Source of the DNA: Kitasatospora sp. A2-31
Lineage (GTDB): Bacteria; Actinomycetota; Actinomycetes; Streptomycetales; Streptomycetaceae
Length of the DNA stretch: 64,000 nucleotides
Assembly: GCF_022288725.1 (NCBI RefSeq)
Contig: NZ_JAKNTA010000008.1
Coordinates: 310,001 to 374,000 of the forward strand
Direction: 5' to 3'
In this document: positions 35,964 to 44,673 of the stretch, in pieces
Numbering within the stretch: position 1 is the first letter of the stretch
Layout of the letters: every line of letters starts with the position of its first letter
Made by a program: the position numbers and the translations under genes
Notes under the pieces: model-generated
The model's input: the letters and a program-made list of their open reading frames with translations, nothing else
Told to the model about the DNA's origin: nothing
The model's database searches: none

Positions 35964-36237
35964 GGTGCTCCTCCTGGGCCGTGCGCCGGGGCCGTGGGTG
36001 CGGCCGCACGGAGGCGACGCGCCGGGGCCCGGAACGGGCGTACGGAAAGGCGTTCGGACTTCGACCGTCCGCCGAACCCGGGCGCCGGGCAATCGGGCGC
36101 ACCTGTTCGGGTGACGGGCTCCGCGCGCCGCCGGGGCGCGCGGAGCGGGACTGGTAGTGGTTGTGCGACCACTGTCCGGGCCCGGTCCGCCCGCTCCGGC
36201 GGGGCCGCCGCCCGGCCCGAGCACGGAGGCGCGCCGC

Positions 36238-37956
36238 GTGACTCTTCTGCCGAAGGACGACGTGGAGGAGGCCGCGCGTGCGCCGCGCTCCTCCCGGCTG
36301 GCCCGCTTCCGGGCGGCCGCCCGCCGCCGTCGCGGCCGGGCGCTGGTGGGCTGGCTGACCACCACCGACCACAAGCGGATCGGCACCCTCTACATCACGA
36401 CCTCGTTCCTGTTCTTCCTGCTCGGCGGCCTGATGGCGATGCTGATCCGGATCGAACTGGCCCGCCCGGGGATGCAACTGCTCGACAACGCGCAGTACAA
36501 CCAGCTCTTCACGATGCACGGCACGATCATGCTGCTGATGTTCGCGACGCCGCTGTTCGCCGGGTTCGCCAACTGGATCATGCCCCTGCAGATCGGCGCG
36601 CCGGACGTGGCCTTCCCCCGGCTGAACGCGCTCGCCTACTGGCTCTACCTGTTCGGCTCGCTGATCGCGGTCTACGGTTTCCTCACCCCCGACGGGGCGG
36701 CCGACTTCGGCTGGTTCGCCTACGCGCCGCTGAACAGGGCCGAGTACACCCCCGGCCTCGGCGCCGACCTCTGGATCATGGGCCTGGCCTTCTCCGGCTT
36801 CGGCACCATCCTGGGCTCGGTCAACTTCATCACCACGATCGTCTGCTTCCGCGCCCCCGGGATGACCCTGTTCCGGATGCCGATCTTCGTCTGGAACGTG
36901 CTGCTCACCGCCGTGCTGGTGCTGTTCGCCTTCCCGGTGCTCGCGGCCGCGCTGCTCTGCCTGGAGTCGGACCGCCGGTTCGGCTCGCACGTCTTCGACG
37001 CCGCCAACGGGGGCGCGCTGCTCTGGCAGCACCTGTTCTGGTTCTTCGGGCACCCGGAGGTGTACATCATCGCGCTGCCGTTCTTCGGCATCGTCACCGA
37101 GGTGATCCCGGTCTTCAGCCGCAAACCGGTCTTCGGCTACTCCGGCCTGATCGCGGCGACCATCGCCATCACCGGTCTGTCCATCACGGTCTGGGCGCAC
37201 CACATGTTCGTCACCGGGCAGGTGCTGCTGCCGTTCTTCTCGATCATGACGATGCTGATCGCGGTGCCGACCGGGGTGAAGTTCTTCAACTGGATCGGCA
37301 CCATGTGGCGCGGTTCGCTGAGCTTCGAGACCCCGATGCTGTGGACGGTGGGCTTCCTGGTCACCTTCCTGTTCGGCGGCCTGACGGGCGTCCTGCTCGC
37401 CGCGCCGCCGATCGACTTCCACGTATCGGACTCGTACTTCGTGGTGGCGCACTTCCACTACGTGGTGTTCGGGACGGTCGTGTTCGCGATGTTCGCCGGG
37501 TTCCACTTCTGGTGGCCGAAGATGACGGGGCGGATGCTGGACGAGCGGCTCGGCCGGATGCACTTCTGGACGCTGTTCGTCGGCTTCCACGCGACCTTCC
37601 TGGTGCAGCACTGGCTGGGCGCCGAGGGGATGCCGCGCCGGTACGCCGACTACCTGGCCTCGGACGGCTTCACCACGCTCAACACCGTCTCCAGCATCGG
37701 CTCGTTCCTGCTGGGCCTCTCCACGCTGCCGTTCCTCTACAACGTCTGGTACACCGCCCGGTACGGCGAGAAGGTGACGGTGGACGATCCGTGGGGGTAC
37801 GGGCGGTCGCTGGAGTGGGCCACCGCCTGCCCGCCGCCGCGGCACAACTTCACCACCCTGCCGAGGGTCCGTTCGGAGTCGCCGGCCTTCGACCTGCACC
37901 ACCCCGACCTCGCCGCGCCGCAGCGGCGGCGGACCGCCCGCGAACCGCTGGTCTGA
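36238..37956 (+). CDS. ctaD: Cytochrome c oxidase subunit I, stand-alone copy
   Basis: 572 residues. GTG 36238 has GGAGG seven bases upstream; GTG 36157 would add 27 residues of low complexity. All heme-copper oxidase residues are visible: heme a His in MHGTIMLLMFATPLF, CuB/Tyr-His block WFFGHPEVYIIALPFFGIV, the HH pair in WAHHMFVTG, and AHFHYVVFGTV for the heme a3 and a ligands. The N-terminus starts with TDHKRIGTLYITTSF. It is not next to ctaC, ctaE or qcr genes, so it is probably a second CtaD isoform or an alternative oxidase partner, used under particular conditions. Neighbour DUF-type membrane gene is divergent. Confidence 0.93.
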   Translation: MTLLPKDDVEEAARAPRSSRLARFRAAARRRRGRALVGWLTTTDHKRIGTLYITTSFLFFLLGGLMAMLIRIELARPGMQLLDNAQYNQLFTMHGTIMLLMFATPLFAGFANWIMPLQIGAPDVAFPRLNALAYWLYLFGSLIAVYGFLTPDGAADFGWFAYAPLNRAEYTPGLGADLWIMGLAFSGFGTILGSVNFITTIVCFRAPGMTLFRMPIFVWNVLLTAVLVLFAFPVLAAALLCLESDRRFGSHVFDAANGGALLWQHLFWFFGHPEVYIIALPFFGIVTEVIPVFSRKPVFGYSGLIAATIAITGLSITVWAHHMFVTGQVLLPFFSIMTMLIAVPTGVKFFNWIGTMWRGSLSFETPMLWTVGFLVTFLFGGLTGVLLAAPPIDFHVSDSYFVVAHFHYVVFGTVVFAMFAGFHFWWPKMTGRMLDERLGRMHFWTLFVGFHATFLVQHWLGAEGMPRRYADYLASDGFTTLNTVSSIGSFLLGLSTLPFLYNVWYTARYGEKVTVDDPWGYGRSLEWATACPPPRHNFTTLPRVRSESPAFDLHHPDLAAPQRRRTAREPLV

Positions 37957-37976
37957 GCGGGGGGCGGTCCGGCCCG

Positions 37977-38064
37977 TCCGGTGTCCCTCCGGTGTCTCTC
38001 CGGCGTCCCTCCAGTGCCCGTCCGGCGCCCCTCCGGCGCCCCTCCGGTGCCCGTCCGGCGGCGC
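37977..38064 (+). repeat. 11-bp tandem repeat, about eight copies
   Basis: Units such as TCCGGTGTCCC, TCCGGTGTCTC, TCCGGCGTCCC and TCCGGCGCCCC follow one another at a strict 11-bp period in the gap between ctaD and the BlaI-like gene. An 11-bp period keeps motifs on almost the same helical face; it may be an imperfect minisatellite with no role. Confidence 0.6.
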
Positions 38065-38110
38065 CGGGCGGTCCGCAGGCGGTCCCCGGGCGCTCGTTAG
38101 GATGGCCGCC

Positions 38111-38536
38111 ATGGCAGAGGAGACCAACGCCCCGGCGGCAGGGGACCCGCGGGGCCGGCGGCGCGGCCAGGGCGAACTGGAGGCCCAGGTGCTGGCGGTG
38201 CTCCAGCGCGCGCCCGGCCCGGCCACGGCCGGCTGGGTCCAGGAGCACCTGGACGGCGACCTCGCCTACACCACGGTGATCACCATCCTCTCCCGGCTGC
38301 ACGCCAAGAACGCCGTCTCCCGGAGCCGTTCCGGCCGCTCCTACCTCTGGCAGGCCGCCTCCGACGCGGCCGGCCTGGCGGCCCTGCGGATGCGGCGCGT
38401 CCTGGACGGCGAGCCCGACCGGGACGCCGTGCTGGCCAGCTTCGTCACCGCTCTGCTGCCGCACGACGAGGAACTGCTGCGGGCCCTGCTGGACAGCGCG
38501 TCCGCCGATCCGGCAGTGGCCGACCGTGAGAGCTGA
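38111..38536 (+). CDS. BlaI/MecI/CopY family transcriptional regulator
   Basis: 141 residues from ATG 38111 (AGGA 8 bases upstream; ATG 38102 would add three residues). Winged-helix repressor: LEAQVLAVLQRAPGPATAG, YTTVITILSRLHAKNAVSR and GRSYLWQAASDA (about residues 20-85), then a dimerisation tail. Homologues are inactivated by cleavage or by a partner protease; here an M56 metallopeptidase gene begins three bases after the stop, the usual BlaI-BlaR1-type arrangement. No beta-lactamase or efflux target is nearby. Confidence 0.92.
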   Translation: MAEETNAPAAGDPRGRRRGQGELEAQVLAVLQRAPGPATAGWVQEHLDGDLAYTTVITILSRLHAKNAVSRSRSGRSYLWQAASDAAGLAALRMRRVLDGEPDRDAVLASFVTALLPHDEELLRALLDSASADPAVADRES

Positions 38537-38539
38537 CCC

Positions 38540-39544
38540 GTGGGCGTCTTCGTCTTCCTCCCGCTCGTCCTGCCGCTGACGGCGGTTCCGATCGCCCGCC
38601 TCGCCGAGCAGCACCTGCACCCGCGCGGCGCGGCCCGGCTGCTGACCTCGATCGGCGCGGTGATGGCGCTGTGCAGCGCCGTCTGCCTGGGGCTGACCGG
38701 TGTCGTGGGCACGGCCCAGATCCCGGGCAATCCGCTGCCGGACAGCTGGTCCGACCCGGAGGTCCGGGCGGCGCTGCCGTACCACGAGACGGTCGGGACG
38801 GCGGCGATCTGCCTGCTGGCCGCGGTGGCCGCGGCCTGTCTTCGGACGGCCGTCCGGCACCTGCGGGTCCGCGCCCGGGCCCGCCGGGCGCTGGGCCGCC
38901 GGGCCGTGGCGGGCGGGGGCGGCGTGAGCGGCGCGGGCGGCGTCGCCGGCGCGGGTGCCGCGGCCGCAGGTGCGGCGGACGCCGACGACGTCGCCGTGCT
39001 GCCGGACGCCAGCCCGTACGCGTACGCGCTGCCCGGATCGCCCGGATGGGTGGTGGTCTCCACCGGGATGCTGGCCGGCCTGGCCGCCGACGAGCGGGAG
39101 GCGCTGCTCGCCCACGAACGGGCGCACCTGGAGCACCGGCACCACCGTTACCTGCTGGCCACGCAGCTCGCGGGCTGCGTCAACCCGTTCCTGCGGCCGC
39201 TGCAGCAGGCGGTGGCGTACAGCGCGGAGCGCTGGGCGGACGAGGAGTCGGCCCAGGCCGTGGGCGACCGGCGGGTCACGGCCCGGGCGGTGGCCCGCGC
39301 CGCGCTGGTCTCGCACCGGGCCCCGGTGCCCGGCTTCGCCGCCTTCGCCGCTCCCGGGCCGGTGCCGCGCCGGGTGGCCGCGCTGCTCGGCCCGGTGCCG
39401 GCCGCGCGGAACTGGCCCCCGGCCCACTCCAGGGCGGGCGTCGCCGCGATGGTGGCGGCGATCGGGACGGCGGCCTCGGCGCTCTGCGCGGTCAACGCGG
39501 CGGTGGCCCTGTTGCTGGTCCTGAAGGCCGTCACCCCGCTGTAG
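38540..39544 (+). CDS. M56 family membrane metallopeptidase
   Basis: 334 residues, GTG start. Integral membrane protease with helices at about 1-20, 35-60, 85-105 and the C-terminus (VAAMVAAIGTAASALCAVNA). Zinc motif HERAH (His192, Glu193, His196) follows DEREALLAHERAHLEH, with downstream ERWADEESA giving the third ligand. It lacks the penicillin-binding sensor domain of BlaR1, so the trigger is something else. It would relieve repression by the upstream BlaI-like protein. A Gly/Ala-rich loop (residues about 130-155) is inserted before the protease core. Confidence 0.9.
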   Translation: MGVFVFLPLVLPLTAVPIARLAEQHLHPRGAARLLTSIGAVMALCSAVCLGLTGVVGTAQIPGNPLPDSWSDPEVRAALPYHETVGTAAICLLAAVAAACLRTAVRHLRVRARARRALGRRAVAGGGGVSGAGGVAGAGAAAAGAADADDVAVLPDASPYAYALPGSPGWVVVSTGMLAGLAADEREALLAHERAHLEHRHHRYLLATQLAGCVNPFLRPLQQAVAYSAERWADEESAQAVGDRRVTARAVARAALVSHRAPVPGFAAFAAPGPVPRRVAALLGPVPAARNWPPAHSRAGVAAMVAAIGTAASALCAVNAAVALLLVLKAVTPL

Positions 39545-39662
39545 CGGGCCCGGCCGGCTGACCTCGGCGGGCCGGCGCCGGGTCTCCCACCGAGTGGACA
39601 CGCCCCCGGGCGGGGATGATCGGAGGGAGGAGCTGACCGTACACCGCGAGAGGGTGCTCGCC

Positions 39663-40064
39663 ATGAAGGTGCTCGAATTCGTCCTGAACGCGATCTGGCT
39701 GATCTTCTGCGGCATCTGGATGGCGATCGCCTACGCAGTGGCGGGCATCGTCTGCTTCATCCTCATCATCACGATCCCGTTCGGCATCGCGGCCTTCCGG
39801 ATCGCCGGCTTCGTGATCTGGCCCTTCGGGCGGACGACCGTGGAGCGGGCGGACGCGGGGGCGCCGTCCTGCGTCGGCAATGTGGTCTGGCTGGTCTTCG
39901 CCGGCTGGTGGCTGGCGCTGGCGCACATCGCGACCAGCATCCCGCTGTTCCTGTCGATCATCGGGATCCCGTTCGGATGGGCCAACCTCAAGATGATCCC
40001 GATCTCCCTGATGCCGCTCGGACGCGAGGTCGTCTCCACCGACGAGAGATGGGGCACCTACTAG
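39663..40064 (+). CDS. YccF domain-containing membrane protein
   Basis: 133 residues from ATG 39663; GTG 39654 is an alternative. Two YccF units, each with hydrophobic helices and the signature GIPFGWANLKMIPISLMPLG at the C-terminus and TIPFGIAAFRIAGFVIWPFG in the first half. Four membrane segments. Found widely in bacteria, of unknown function. Located after the BlaI/M56 pair on the same strand, separated by 118 bp, and ended by a very strong terminator. Confidence 0.9.
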   Translation: MKVLEFVLNAIWLIFCGIWMAIAYAVAGIVCFILIITIPFGIAAFRIAGFVIWPFGRTTVERADAGAPSCVGNVVWLVFAGWWLALAHIATSIPLFLSIIGIPFGWANLKMIPISLMPLGREVVSTDERWGTY

Positions 40065-40074
40065 CCGTCACGAG

Positions 40075-40118
40075 CGCTGATGGCCGACGAGGGCGGAGAT
40101 CCTCGTCGGCCATCAGCG
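40075..40118. terminator. 18-bp perfect terminator hairpin
   Basis: CGCTGATGGCCGACGAGG at 40075-40092 pairs perfectly with 40101-40118; loop GCGGAGAT. It begins 11 bp after the YccF stop, and also ends the convergent MMPL transcript. Confidence 0.85.
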
Positions 40119-40197
40119 TTCGCTCTGTTCGGGGCCGCTCAGCGTCAGCCGACGGCGGAGCGGTGAGGGTCCGGCGTCCACTGGCCGCCCGGACCGG

Positions 40198-42414
40198 TCA
40201 GGGGATGAGGGCGCGCGTCGGAGACGGGGCGGTGGGGGTAGCGGGGGCGGTGGGAGTAGTGGGGGCGGTGGGGTGGTGGCGGGTGGGGCGCAGGGGCCAC
40301 CAGAGGGCGCGGCCCAGCAGGGTGGCCAGGGCCGGGACCAGGGCGAGCGAGAGGACGACGGCGGAGAGGAGGATGCCGAGCGTCAGCGCGAAGGCGATCT
40401 GTGCGCTGCCGGGGGTGGTGGCGAGGGTGGCGAAGGAGCCGGCCAGGACCAGGCCGGCGGTGGCGACGGCGGGCGTGGTGTGGCGGACGGCGCGGGCCAC
40501 GGCGGCGCGGGCCGGGCCGGGGTGGTGCATCTCCTCGCGGATCCGGTCGGTGATGAGGATGTTGTAGTCGGTGCCCAGTGCGACGACGAACAGGAACAGC
40601 ACCAGGGGCAGGGTGAAGCTGACGCCCGGCTCGTCCAGCACGTGCTGGAACAGCAGGGTGGCGGCGCCCAGGGTGGCGGCGAAGCCGAGCCCGACGGCGA
40701 GCATCAGCACCACCGGGGCGAGCAGGCTGCGCAGCAGGAGCAGCAGGATCAGGGCGATGAGGGCGGCGGCGACCGGGAAGACGACCGCCAGGTCCTCGTC
40801 CACGGCGACGGAGATGTCGGCGAAGACCGCCGCCGTGCCGCCGACGTGGGCGCTCGTCCCGGCGGGCGTGTGGGCGGCGACGGCGGCGCGGACGGGTCCG
40901 GAGGCCAGGTCGCGGGCCCGTGCGCTCTGCGGGTCGGCGGTGAGGAAGAGGTCGATCCGGGCGGCGCGGCGGTTCTCGTTCAGGGCGGTGGCCCCGACCT
41001 GGCCGACGCCCTCGGTCCTGGCGAGGGCGCGGGACAGGCCGTCGAGCCGGGCGGCGTCGAGGGTGCCGCCGTCGTTCGCGGTGACGTAGACGGTGGTCGG
41101 GTCGGACACGCCGGCCGGCAGGGCACGGGCGATCTCCTTGGCGGTGGCCGCGGCCGCCGTCCCGGAGTCGCCGCCCTGGCCGTAGTCCATCCGGATCCCG
41201 GTCATCCCGGCGGCGAGGGCGCCGAGCAGCGCGACGGAGCCGAGCAGCAGGACCATCGGACGACGGGCGACCAGGGCGCCGTAGCGGGCGGCCGCGCCCG
41301 CCCGCGGCTGCCGGTCCAGGCTGCGGGACGGCCAGAACATCTTGCGGCCGCAGGCGGCGAGCAGGGCCGGCATCAGGGTGAGACTGCCCAGCAGCATGAT
41401 CAGGACGGCGACGGCGATCGCCGGGCCGAGCGAGCGGAACTGCCCGAAGCTCGCCACGCCCAGGGTGGCGAAGGCGGCCACGATGGTCAGTGCGGCCGAG
41501 GTGATCGCGGTGCCGACCCGGCCGGACACCTCGGCGGCCGCCTCCCGGGCGGGCTGGTCGGGCCGGGCGCGCAGGTGCTCGCGGAACCGGAAGAGCAGGA
41601 ACAGCAGGTAGTCGACGCCGATGCCGAGCAGTACCACGGAGATAAGACCGGGGGTGGAGACGTCCAGCCGCAGGCCGGTGAGCGTCGCGGCGCCGGCCAC
41701 CGCTCCGGCGGCCACTCCGCCGATCATGGCGACCGCGAGCAGCGGCAGCACGGCAGCGAGCACGCTGCGGAACACCAGCACGTTGAGCAGGACGATCAGC
41801 CCGGTGACCAGGCTGCTGCCGATCAGCGTGGCGACCCGGTTGTCGTCCGCGCTGTCGGCGGCCTCGGCCAGTGCGCCGGTGAACCCGGTGCGCATCCCGG
41901 CGGCGGCGAACTGCGCGCGGGCTGAGTCCCGGAAGGTCCGGTAGACCTCCTGGACGCCCTCGTCCACGGCGCTGCCGGTCAGTTCGACGGAGAGCAGCTC
42001 GAAGCTCCGGTCGGGCGCCGTCGTCGCCGGGGCGATCCGGGGGGTCTGCGAGCGGTCGGGCTTGAGGAACGCCGGCTCGTCCTTCTCCCTCGGCATGGTG
42101 ACCCGGCGCTTGCCGAGCTCCGCCGCCTCGGCCTCGATCCGCCGCCGGTCGCCGTCGGTGAGTGCCTTGCCGTCGCCGCGGGCGACCAGCACCGTGACCG
42201 TGGTGGCGTCGGGCTCGACCCCGAACTGATCCTCGGCGATCCGCAGGGCTGCGGCCGAGTCGTAGCTCTTCGGCAGGAAGTCACCGGTCTGGGACTGGGT
42301 GACCCGGCCGAGCAGTGTCGGGCTCAGCGCACTCAGTGCCAGTCCCAGCACCGCCCAGAGGGCTATGACCTTCCAGGCGTGTCTGGTGGAGAATCCGGTC
42401 AGTGCGCGGATCAC
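40198..42414 (-). CDS. MMPL/RND-family transporter
   Basis: 738 residues. Twelve transmembrane helices in two halves, with two periplasm-side domains: an N-terminal helix (AWKVIALWAVLGLALSALSP), first helix bundle after IGSSLVTGLIVLLNVLVFRS, then VGTAITSAALTIVAAFATLG, and a second bundle after VVFPVAAALIALILLLLLRS with GTDYNILITDRIREEMH. GVDYLLFLLFRFREH and GTDYNILITDRIREE carry the conserved GxxxDY-type proton relay Asp. Probably exports lipids, a metabolite or an antibiotic. Next to a divergent two-component system, which may control it. Confidence 0.92.
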   Translation of the reverse strand: MIRALTGFSTRHAWKVIALWAVLGLALSALSPTLLGRVTQSQTGDFLPKSYDSAAALRIAEDQFGVEPDATTVTVLVARGDGKALTDGDRRRIEAEAAELGKRRVTMPREKDEPAFLKPDRSQTPRIAPATTAPDRSFELLSVELTGSAVDEGVQEVYRTFRDSARAQFAAAGMRTGFTGALAEAADSADDNRVATLIGSSLVTGLIVLLNVLVFRSVLAAVLPLLAVAMIGGVAAGAVAGAATLTGLRLDVSTPGLISVVLLGIGVDYLLFLLFRFREHLRARPDQPAREAAAEVSGRVGTAITSAALTIVAAFATLGVASFGQFRSLGPAIAVAVLIMLLGSLTLMPALLAACGRKMFWPSRSLDRQPRAGAAARYGALVARRPMVLLLGSVALLGALAAGMTGIRMDYGQGGDSGTAAAATAKEIARALPAGVSDPTTVYVTANDGGTLDAARLDGLSRALARTEGVGQVGATALNENRRAARIDLFLTADPQSARARDLASGPVRAAVAAHTPAGTSAHVGGTAAVFADISVAVDEDLAVVFPVAAALIALILLLLLRSLLAPVVLMLAVGLGFAATLGAATLLFQHVLDEPGVSFTLPLVLFLFVVALGTDYNILITDRIREEMHHPGPARAAVARAVRHTTPAVATAGLVLAGSFATLATTPGSAQIAFALTLGILLSAVVLSLALVPALATLLGRALWWPLRPTRHHPTAPTTPTAPATPTAPSPTRALIP

Positions 42415-42672
42415 TGTGCCCTCCGGCTGATGGACGCGAACGTCGGTCGGGTCGCCGGGGGTTCCCGGCAGGGTTACAGACCATCAGGCGAAGGGGGTGC
42501 CCGGCGTCCGGGCAGCGGACGATCCAGGGCGGGGCCCCCGCTCCCCCGGCGGGCCGGAACCGGGGACCGTGCTCCTGGTCCGCCCGCCCGTCCTCGCCCG
42601 CAGGGACCATCCGGGGCCGGGCGGGCCGGTGCCAGAATGGGGCGTCAACGCTGCTCAGCCGGGAGGACGGGA

Positions 42673-43947
42673 ATGAACGGGCGTCAACGCCCCGGGGAGG
42701 CCGTGGGCGAGGTGCCGCGCGAGCGCGGGGACGGCCTGCCGTGGACCCAGGCGGACGCGCTGGTGGCCGTCGGAGCCGGCATGCTGGACCTGCTCGCCCG
42801 TCTGCTCGTCGGCGAGGTGGGGGGCACCCGCGGCGTCGGCCTGCCGGGTTTCGTCCTGCTCGTGCTGTCGGGCGTGCCGCTGCTCGCCCGGCGCCGCCAC
42901 CCGCTGCGGACGCTCGCCGTCGTCCTGGTGCTCCAGTGCGCGATCGACCTGTCGACCCCGATGGGCATCCACTTCGGGGCCGTCCTGACGGTGGCGGTGT
43001 ACTCGGTCGGCCGCAACCGCGCCTGGCCGGTCACCGCAGCGGCCGTCGCGGCGACGGCGCTGGTGACGATGCTGAGCCAGAGCGACTTCCCGGTGCCCTC
43101 CGTGGAATCGGGCGTCGCGGCCGTCGCCTCCGCCACGCTCGTGGCCGGCGGCGGCCTCGCGGTCACCCGCTGGCAGCGCGAGGTGGACGCCAACCGCTGG
43201 CTGCTGGCCGAGCGCGCGGTGGCCGAGGAGCGCCGCCGCATCGCCCGGGAGTTGCACGACATCGTGGCCCACCACATCACCACCATGCAGCTGATGGCCG
43301 GCGGCGCCCGGGCCAACCTCGCCGACCGGGAGGTGGTGCAGGAGGCCCTGGTCACCCTGGAGTCCTCCGGGCGGCTGGCCCTGCGCGAGATGCGCCAGCT
43401 GCTGGACGTTCTGCGGGCCGGTGACGAACCGGACGCCGCCCCCGCCTCGCCCCAGCCCGGGGCGGACGACCTCGACCGGTTGGTCGACGAGTCCCGCCGG
43501 GCCGGGCTGCCGACCGCGTTCACCGTGCGCGGGCCGCGTCGGCCGCTGCCGCCGACCCTCGGCCTGACGGTGTTCCGGATCGTCCAGGAGAGCCTGACCA
43601 ACGCGCGCAAGTACGCGGGGCCGGCCAGCGCGTCCGTCCTGCTGACCTACCGCGCGGACGGGATCACCGTCGAGGTGCGCGACGACGGCCGGGGCGCGCC
43701 GTCCCAGGACGCGGGGCACGAACCGGTGCGCGGCGGGTACGGCCTGATCGGCATGCGCGAGCGGGTCGCCCTGCACGGCGGCGCCCTGCGGGCGGGGCCG
43801 CGGCCGGAGGGCGGCTTCGCCGTGGTGGCCGAGCTGCCGCTGGCGCCGGAGGAGACGGCCGAGGCGGCCGTCCAGAGCGGGGAGGCGGACGCGGCGACGG
43901 CCGGGCACGTCGGCGGCGGGCTGCGCGGGGAGGCGGTGTACCGGTGA
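42673..43947 (+). CDS. Sensor histidine kinase (NarL/DesK class)
   Basis: 424 residues, ATG with GGGAGG six bases upstream. Membrane-embedded sensor with hydrophobic segments at about 35-110 and 115-165. HisKA_3 phosphoacceptor ERRRIARELHDIVAHHIT has His195; the ATPase domain has QESLTNARKYAGPA and DDGRGAP. The last 50 residues are a low-complexity Ala/Glu/Gly tail. Stop overlaps the response-regulator start (GTGA), so the two are translated together. The divergent MMPL transporter is a plausible target. Confidence 0.92.
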   Translation: MNGRQRPGEAVGEVPRERGDGLPWTQADALVAVGAGMLDLLARLLVGEVGGTRGVGLPGFVLLVLSGVPLLARRRHPLRTLAVVLVLQCAIDLSTPMGIHFGAVLTVAVYSVGRNRAWPVTAAAVAATALVTMLSQSDFPVPSVESGVAAVASATLVAGGGLAVTRWQREVDANRWLLAERAVAEERRRIARELHDIVAHHITTMQLMAGGARANLADREVVQEALVTLESSGRLALREMRQLLDVLRAGDEPDAAPASPQPGADDLDRLVDESRRAGLPTAFTVRGPRRPLPPTLGLTVFRIVQESLTNARKYAGPASASVLLTYRADGITVEVRDDGRGAPSQDAGHEPVRGGYGLIGMRERVALHGGALRAGPRPEGGFAVVAELPLAPEETAEAAVQSGEADAATAGHVGGGLRGEAVYR

Positions 43948-44651
43948 CGGCCGTGACCCCCGGCATCCGGGTCCTCATCGCGGACGACCAGCCGCTGGTC
44001 CGGCGCGGCCTGTCACTGATCCTCTCGCCGGACCCCGCCTTCGAGGTGGTGGGCGAGGCGGAGGACGGCGAGCAGGCCGTCGCGCTCTCCCGGCGGCTGG
44101 AGCCCGACGTCGTGGTGATGGACATCCGGATGCCCGTCCTGGACGGGGTCGCCGCGACCGAGGAGCTGGCCCGCACGCTGCCCGGATGCCGGGTCCTGGC
44201 CCTGAGCACCTTCGACATGGACGAGTACGTGGTGGCGGCGTTGCGCGCCGGCGCGTACGGGTTCCTGCCCAAGGACGCCTCGCCGGAGGACCTCGCCGCG
44301 GCGATCCGCACCGTCCACACCGGGGAGGCGGTGGTCGCCCCGCGCCTGCTGACCCGGCTGATCTCCGCCTACGTCCGGACGCCGCTCGGCGCCCCGCCAC
44401 CGCCCGGCGTCGCGGCGGGGGAGCTCACGCCCCGTGAGGTGGAGGTGTGGCGGCTGATGGCCACCGGCCTGGACAACGCCGCGATCGCCCGGGCCATGGA
44501 CATCAGCCTCTCCACGGTGAAGAACTACATCACCAGCCTCTTCGGCAAGCTCGACGTGCGCGACCGCGCCCAGGCGGTCATCGCGGCGTACGAGTCCGGC
44601 CTGGTCACCGTTCGTTCGGGGGAGGGCGACCCGGCCGGCCGCAGGCGCTAG
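43944..44651 (+). CDS. NarL/FixJ-type response regulator
   Basis: 235 residues, GTG start overlapping the kinase stop. Receiver domain with DDQ (acidic pocket), Asp60 (VVMDIRMP) as phosphorylation site and Lys in FLPKDAS; C-terminal LuxR helix-turn-helix LTPREVEVWRLMATGLDNAA... STVKNYITSLFGKLDV. A proline-rich joint lies between the domains. Pairs with the upstream kinase. Confidence 0.94.
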   Translation: MTAVTPGIRVLIADDQPLVRRGLSLILSPDPAFEVVGEAEDGEQAVALSRRLEPDVVVMDIRMPVLDGVAATEELARTLPGCRVLALSTFDMDEYVVAALRAGAYGFLPKDASPEDLAAAIRTVHTGEAVVAPRLLTRLISAYVRTPLGAPPPPGVAAGELTPREVEVWRLMATGLDNAAIARAMDISLSTVKNYITSLFGKLDVRDRAQAVIAAYESGLVTVRSGEGDPAGRRR

Positions 44652-44673
44652 GCGAGAAGGGGCGGCACCTCGG

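Noticed and set aside
35005..38226. Giant minus-strand frame opposite ctaD
   Set aside because: It crosses two true genes and intergenic DNA; ctaD has all catalytic residues in the other frame.
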